Assembly (NCBI GenBank): GCA_036768485.1
Contig: JAVLUZ010000343.1
Location: forward strand, 615,001 to 679,000
Origin: Mermis nigrescens
Lineage: Eukaryota > Nematoda > Enoplea > Mermithida > Mermithidae
Length of the DNA: 64,000 nucleotides
Direction of reading: 5' to 3'
Positions within the stretch are counted from its first letter, which is position 1. Each line of letters begins with the position of its first letter. This document shows, one piece after another, positions 49,320-64,000 of this stretch. The notes beneath the pieces were generated by a model that saw only the letters and a list, made by a program, of their open reading frames with translations, ran no database searches and was not told the origin of the DNA. A program made the translations under genes and the position numbers.

Positions 49320-49744
49320 CCTCTCTCCCACAGTTATAAGTATGACAAAGTCCGTCGGAACCAGCAACCATACATATAACGGTTCGAAATTTCGTCTGGG
49401 TGGGAGGTCTCGGTCATTTTTGAGGGGGGGAGTGAATGAAATCCGATTTTTGGCCAAAAACGCTAGGTTTTCCCCAAAAATTTCAAGAATCGGGGGATGC
49501 GTCCATACTTGTAAGAGAGGATGAGGGAATCCCCCACCCGAAGTCGGCTTCGCCCCCATTCTCGCAAGGCCAGAAAATTGTTTTTTGGCCGTTTTTGATG
49601 TGTTTTTTGGCCGTTTTTGGTCAAACATTGGAGATTATCAACCGCCTCCCACCCAAAAGTTTGAGCCGTCACATGTATATGGATAAGTGGGTCTAAAATT
49701 TTCCGACTTTGAGGGGATGGGGACGACCAACTTTGTGTGTGGGG

Positions 49745-49914
49745 CAGGCATGTAGCTGGCCGTCCTATTCTGGGGGACCAACACCAATTTTGGGGGACTA
49801 AGCCAAAAAAAGCCAAAAATAGCACAAAATAACGTTTAAAAAGTCCGATTTTTCTGAATTTGGGGGGTCCGAACTCCCCCCCCCCTATTTCCTCCACACA
49901 TATATACTTGCCTG
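49745..49914 (+). mobile_element. R3 copy 4
   Basis: 170 bp, ends CAGGCATGTAGCTGGCC and ATACTTGCCTG. It ends about 80 bp upstream of the OXA1L exon, within the preceding intron. Confidence 0.75.
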
Positions 49915-49992
49915 TGTGGGATCCCCCATCCCCTTCTTTTATGTACATGTCCGCTCGAAAGAATTTTATGCTCGTCGTATTATGGTTGTAAG

Positions 49993-58587
<8,595 letters not shown>

Positions 58588-58989
58588 GTAAGAATGCATC
58601 TTATGTACATTACCTGGTGCATTCATGATTTAGGGGGCTTCACCAGCCCCTAGAAAAAATGTCACCCCTTCCCAGCTCGCCAGAAATTTTTCGCCCCCTC
58701 CCCAAGTATTCGCGATTTTCTGAGTTTGCAAAAATTTACAAAAAGATCGTGAATAATTGCTGTTTCGAGCGTTTTTGGATTTCTATTTGCTGAAAGTGTC
58801 GAATTTTTCGGCGCTTCGCGCCATATACTTATTTTTTTACTAATTTTTTAAAATTTTTTGTTTTAATTGCTCTGGAAAGATAGAGCATCGTCAGAAACGC
58901 CTAAAAACCATGGTTTTGACACCTTCGTATACATCAGTATTGAGCCTGAAAAAGACATTTTGAAATCTCAACCCCAGAATTTTCAAGCT

Positions 58990-59215
58990 GTGCATCATAC
59001 ATGTAAGGGCTCGAAATTTCGGGCGGTCCACCCCGGCCATTTTAAGGGAAAGGGAGTAAAGATCTCCAATTTCTACCCGTAATCGCCAAAAGACGACCAA
59101 AACATTCGATTTTTTCCAAAAAAGGGGGTGGAGTCAAACAATTTCTCGCTTTGAGGGGAGATGGGGGACGACCGAGTTTGGGTGGGGGTGCGCCCCGAAC
59201 CCCCCCCCTTGCATA
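58990..59215 (+). repeat. R5 repeat
   Basis: GCTCGAAATTTCGGGCGG, CCGGCCATTTTAAGGG and GACCGAGTTTGGGTGGGG, the R5 block order. Confidence 0.5.
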
Positions 59216-59677
59216 TATGCTGTGCTGTGCATGTTTTACTATGTATGTATGTATGATCCTGATTTTTATTTTAAAAATTGGAAATTTTTACTTCAAAATT
59301 TAAATTTTGGATTAAATTTCGCATTTTCAATTTTATTTATTGCGCGATTCGTCGAGCTTACTAGCAAAAGTCGTTAGTGGAATTGATTTTCGCTTTAATT
59401 ACGAATTGCGTTTAAATCTGCGAATCATTGTTTATAGAGCCTTGTTTACATTTACGTATGTATGCGCCTAGTTTCGTTTTATTTACATATTTCGACATTG
59501 TTTGTTATCTTTTATCGCCTGTGTGTTTACTTATCTATTTTATTTATATATTTATTTATTTGTTTATTTTCTAATTTAATTAGCATGGTTATTATTTGTG
59601 TTCATTGCAGGGTGTTAAAAGTTTTAACTTAGATTAATACAACCTCTAAAAAACCAGTCGATTTGTAATAAAAAAAC

Positions 59678-60467
59678 TAGAGCTGTGCCAGGGCCGCCTT
59701 TTTTGCCGGGGCCGGGGCCAATACTAGCGTGCTTTACCATGCTCATAGTACGACCCTGCCCTACCCCTTATATGTACCTATGCATATATTCTTGCTTGTA
59801 GATATGCACGTCAAGCGTTATTTGTTGGGATTACAAGATATAACAGAACATGGGCATCGGGGGATCTAGACCCCCCAGAATTCACATTCTCCCCCCCCAA
59901 AAAAATCCGCTAGACCCTCCAGAAATTGATTTTCAGAATTTTTTCTGTTTTTCTGCGGTTTTTTTTATGCTAATGGATAGCCTCATTGAGAAACGCGAGA
60001 AAACGGTGTTTTTCGCTCTACCAAATATTATCAGGCACTTTTTGACTTTGAAAAATTTTGGACCCCCTAGAATTTTGAGCTGCCCATGTATGGATTTAAC
60101 TCCTCTGACTTGGATGCGTTTTTCAATATGCTTTACTTTGCACTTTTTTAGGCTTATTATTTTATTTGTTCTGATAGACGTAGCTGTCTGCTACCAAGCA
60201 AGCTGGAAATGCTCGTCTGTATGAATTGCAATTTAAAATATGTCAATTTTGATTATTAACTAGAAATTTGCACCAATCTGACATGGTGAAATAAAGATTT
60301 GAATTAGCAAGATCTGTGGTTTGCTTGAAATTGAGTTTGAACGTAAATCTGCCCAAAACATTATCAATTTTCTACATTATAATCAACTCTAACATTGGCC
60401 CCGGCCCCGGTGCCGGGGCCAGCCTGGCCCCTACCCGGGGCCGGGGCCCGGCCCCGGCACAGCTCTA
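59678..60467 (+). mobile_element. GC-rich hAT-like non-autonomous element, copy 2
   Basis: Ends TAGAGCTGTGCCAGGGCC and GGCCCCGGCACAGCTCTA enclose 790 bp, colinear with copy 1 and highly similar, including the internal R1-related segment (about 59850-60100). Flanks are A-runs followed by C, consistent with a slipped AAAAAAAC duplication. Confidence 0.8.
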
Positions 60468-61835
60468 AAAAACCACCCATTTTTCCATAACCAAAAGGAG
60501 ATGACTAATGATGAATGAATAGCGAAAAAACATTTGGCTAGCCAGGACAACTGGCGAACAAGCTATGCCGTGAGGATTACAATTGACCCCTGATCTCTTT
60601 TCCGGATCATTCAGAAACTTGTGATATAAATTTGTCGAAAAGTTCCTAAAAATTGTCGTTTCTATGAATTTTTTAAAGCATTTTTGAGGGTCAGTATTTC
60701 TACCCGTATTCATATCTGCTTGAATCTTTTATCTTTTCACGTTAGGCTGCCTTGCAGACTAATGTCAGAAAAAATTCAGTTGTTCCATGTCATCAACATA
60801 GCTACTGTATACCTTCAAAGTCATACCTAGAAAAAACCAGTTGTAACCTAGAAAAAACCAGCGCCAGTTTTTTCAAAACTTAGCAGGAATGTGCCTCGTA
60901 GCACCTTACATGTTGCCTGATATTTATTTCCCGCAAAAAATGGAATCAACCCAAAAACTGGCAAAAAAGTTCGATTGTAACCTAAAAAACTACTGTAACC
61001 TGAAAAAAGACCAATGCTAAGTATACGTTGCCATGGCAACGAAATAACTTTTTCATCAAGTTGCATAATTTTGCACTGATTTCTTGCAGAGGATGTAGAA
61101 GAGACTTACCTAGAGTTGTTTTTATCACTTGAAGACTTTATTTGTGAAATTTATAGAACTTTTAATAAAATTCAGAAAAAATTATTGATTTTTATATAAA
61201 TGTGATCAAATGAACGGAAATATCGTAAAAAATGAATTTTTTTAAAAAATTTGATCATGTAAGGTCAACTAACTATTTTACGCTGCAAACCACGCACTTG
61301 GCAAAACATTTTGGGGTTTTTTTACCATGGTTTCTTTTACTTCTCAAATGGAATTTGCTTTCTTTTTTTAGTTTTGACTTTGATCGATTTTTTCTCCAAG
61401 ACTATAGGGGTCTATGAAATCAACTAAGTGGCGAAAGATGGAGCATGGACGGGACACTGCTCTGATTAAATAAGTTTCTAGACTGGGGTGCTTGCACATT
61501 GAATATATGCAAAAAACATGAAACGTGGTTTTTTTAGAGGCCATGACTATAAAATTTGAGATCTGTGTAGCAAATCTGTTGTTGAAACGTCAAGTAAATC
61601 TGCGCGTTTTTTGTTGTTGTGAAAGTAGCTATAAAATTGCGTTTACTCAGTCGCTTATTGTTGCCAGATTCAGAAATGTCAATTTTTATTATTCGTTCTA
61701 GTTCAGTTTTATGACTTTACACTTCAGTTGCGTTTGCGTTCTACAAGAAAGTTGGGTCTATAAAGATTCATTGCATTTATTGCATTTTCATGATCAGACG
61801 TGTGCAGCATGGGAATTCTGGGAAGGGGATGGGGT
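60468..61835. other. Gene-free stretch
   Basis: Contains short repeats of AACCTAGAAAAAACCAG near 60825-61015 and otherwise AT-rich DNA. The OXA1L exon expected to follow exon b is not found here. Confidence 0.45.
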
Positions 61836-62064
61836 CATACCTGAACGTGGGGGGTATGCACCCCAGAAACCAAAATACCCCCCAGAATTCAATTTTTGAA
61901 ATTTTTTTCTTGTTTTTTCGCAATTTTTGATGCCAATGGATAGTGCTCGATAAGAAACGTGGAAAAATTATGTGTTTTTGCCATACCACCATTTTTAAGG
62001 GCATTTTTTGACCTTTGACAAAATCTTGCACCCCTCCTCAGAATTTCGGTTCCGCCCACCTATG
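61836..62064 (-). mobile_element. R1 copy
   Basis: Ends CATACCTGAACGTGGGG and CCGCCCACCTATG with the full core. No clear target duplication. Confidence 0.8.
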
Positions 62065-62389
62065 GTGCGGAAATTTTTATAAAAGTACTTCTTCTGAGCT
62101 CAAAAAGAGAGGAAACATGTCAAAAGCATCATTTTTGGCCTGACGAATTATTCTCTTCTTTTGTAACATATGAATATCAAAGAATTTCTTAAAATATCAA
62201 GAAAAATTGATTAAATTCAGCAAAATATATTCAGAAAATAATTATACGGCGCGGAGCACCGGAAATTCGACTTTTTTAAGTCAAAAATCGTTGTAAACGC
62301 TTGAAACATTAACTTTTTCGCGAATTCTTCGAATAATCGCTAATTCTGGGGAGGGGCTGACAAATTTTGAGGGAATAAAGGTACGCAGG

Positions 62390-62766
62390 GGGTAGGGTGT
62401 ATTATCCCGCTCAAGGGTCGACCAGGCAGGTACTGTCCAGCGATTTTAAGCCGACAGAACGTTTTTTGCATCATTTTTGAGGACAAAAGCAGTAATTTCA
62501 AATTTTTCCGGTGCTTTTAGCCGAATTAATACTTATATGGGCGTTTTAGTCAAAAAGGGCGTAGAATTGATCAATGTCTATATTTTTTAGTGTTAAAAGC
62601 GATACAGTATGGTCAAAATGGACCAAAAATTCTCAAAAATGCCGTATGACCACGAATGAGCGTTTTAAAGGCTATTTAGACCATCTCCGTCGTTTGAAGA
62701 GCAATAAAATCGTGAACACTAAATTTACTGGTTTGGATTTCTGAGATTTAAACCCCCTTACTGCCC
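62390..62766 (-). mobile_element. R4 copy 3
   Basis: GTACGCAGGGGGTAGGG, GGTACTGTCCAGCGATTTT, ACGTTTTTTGCATCA, TTAAAAGCGATA and AAATTTACTGGTTTGGATTT in the order of R4 copy 2. Its right end merges with a truncated R1 (62766-62831, CATAGATGGGTGGC). Confidence 0.65.
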
Positions 62767-62831
62767 ATAGATGGGTGGCACCAAAGTTCTGGGGGCTGCA
62801 TAATTTTTTCAAAGGTAAAAAATGGCCGTAA

Positions 62832-63073
62832 CAGGGTTGCCAAGTTGGGGACCCCCCCCTTTTAAGATTTTTTTAGGCCGTTGGAGACATTTTTTAGCGA
62901 TTGAGTTTTGCCAAGTTGAGGCTTCCCTCCCACTTTTGGGGATTTTTTGAGGCCGTCAACCCATTTTTAGCGATTGATTTTTTCGCCTATGCTAAACCAT
63001 TGGTTGGGGGTTTTTTTGGACAGTTTGAGGTTTAAATAGGGTTTTTTTTCTACAAGAGCACCTGGCAACCCTG
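62832..63073 (+). mobile_element. CAGGGTTGCCA-family element
   Basis: Left end CAGGGTTGCCAAG, right end CTGGCAACCCTG. The TTGCCAAGTTG.GG and CATTTTTTAGCGATTG blocks occur twice inside it, which suggests an internal duplication. It truncates the R1 fragment on its left. Confidence 0.75.
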
Positions 63074-63121
63074 GTTAGCTACCCGACGGAACCCCGCTGC
63101 CCCCTCATGGTGTTTATTAAT

Positions 63122-63228
63122 GGAGTCCGGTAGGGATCGACCGGAGCTCCGGCTCCTCCGGCCATTTTTTGGTCCTCCGGCCTCCGGCGGCCGGAGGTAC
63201 AAAAAGGGGCCGGAGACCGGAGGTTTTT
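63122..63228. repeat. CCGGAG-rich repeat
   Basis: Overlapping CCGGAGG and CCTCCGG blocks in both orientations form nested hairpins. The base composition contrasts sharply with the surroundings. Confidence 0.6.
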
Positions 63229-63234
63229 TGAACC

Positions 63235-64000
63235 GAATCATTCAATGCTTTAACGCTCTTCTTTTCTTTTGAAGCTTAGCACTCAGATTGCCTATTTTGT
63301 GAATTTGTACAAACACAGGTTTAATAAGTGAAGCTGTGAATGTGGACACTAGGGATGCAGCGGGTGCACATTTTTTGGAATTGCGGATGCGGGTGCCAAA
63401 ATTTTGCTTTAGCGGGTGCGGATGGCGGACTTAGCAGTGATATATAGCATAAAATAAATAGGGCTAAAAATGCACAATTTTTTCGTCCACTTAATGTAGT
63501 TATTTACTGCGTGTAAAATTCATATTAATCGTCAAGCTGATTGTCTTTTTATTTGCAGACTAACTCTCAATGGATTCAATTTGCAGATTAAAAATAAGTA
63601 AATTGTCAATGATTGAAGCATTGACCAAAATGAGTAATATATTCGCACTTTGCAGAATAAAATGTTTAGCCACTTGTTGTTGTCATTCTCTTCTTAAAAG
63701 GGTCTACGACGTTTTGGCGCCAGCAACTTATAAATTATATTAATTAAAATAACTTTGGAGGAATTTTAAAGTAAATTATATATTCAGAAAGCAGGTTCTA
63801 CAAGCTACAAAATAGCATATTGTACTTTTCGATTCGATGAGTATTCATTTGTGTACGACTGATAAACCGTAGAAAATCCAGTGTATTTTTAGATGCATTT
63901 AATTATCTCACTAAATTCAGAGATATTCTAAAAGTAATTTGTACCATCACGTAGAGAATTGAATGGGCTTTCGGAATCTGTATTATACTTTATTCATAAA
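63235..64000. other. Gene-free right edge
   Basis: GATGCAGCGGGTGC-type repeats at 63352-63435 (the GGGATGCAGCGGGT core also at 44725), then AT-rich DNA without features. Confidence 0.4.

Overview
The window looks like a repeat-dense, AT-rich piece of an invertebrate animal genome. Genes are split by GT-AG introns, coding density is very low, and most bases belong to small non-autonomous transposons, minisatellites and microsatellites. I cannot name the species. Nematode or arthropod are both possible; no ribosomal or mitochondrial marker settles it.

Three genic systems can be supported. (1) A cluster of seven-transmembrane receptor genes lies on the minus strand. Gene C (exons from 27749 down to 22627) is intact on four exons, about 387 residues. 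Gene B (18727 to 13920) has the same four-exon plan, the same splice phases and an exon 3 of identical length, but a one-base deletion in exon 1. Gene A is represented only by exon 1 (5719 to 5312). The flank upstream of A and of B is itself duplicated (about 10060-10980 and 19000-21580), so the cluster grew by segmental duplication. (2) Two consecutive internal exons of an OXA1L/YidC-type mitochondrial insertase lie on the plus strand (49993-50200 and 58358-58587). An intron of 8.2 kb filled with transposons separates them; the gene's start and end are not identified. (3) A decayed Polinton/Maverick capsid gene (2736-4263) is split by a 749-bp transposon that landed at a TA dinucleotide.

The rest is mobile DNA. 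The commonest family (here R1, about 230-270 bp, ends like CATAGGTGGGC) has at least a dozen copies. Four uninterrupted copies have perfect 8-bp target duplications and two more have 7-of-8 matches, which places R1 with hAT-type elements. A GC-rich 0.8-kb family is present twice, and one copy sits inside an R1 copy with its own perfect 8-bp duplication. Other families are R2 (tandem triplication at 53277-54035, head-to-head pair at 20618-21170), R3 (170 bp, CAGGCACG ends, four copies), R4 (0.4 kb, three copies), a CAGGGTTGCCA family, hairpin (foldback) elements at 35-36 kb, a SINE-like family, TA-inserting long-TIR elements and a probable solo LTR at 58002-58287. A short palindrome, GGCGCTTCGCGCC, recurs across otherwise unrelated repeats throughout the window.
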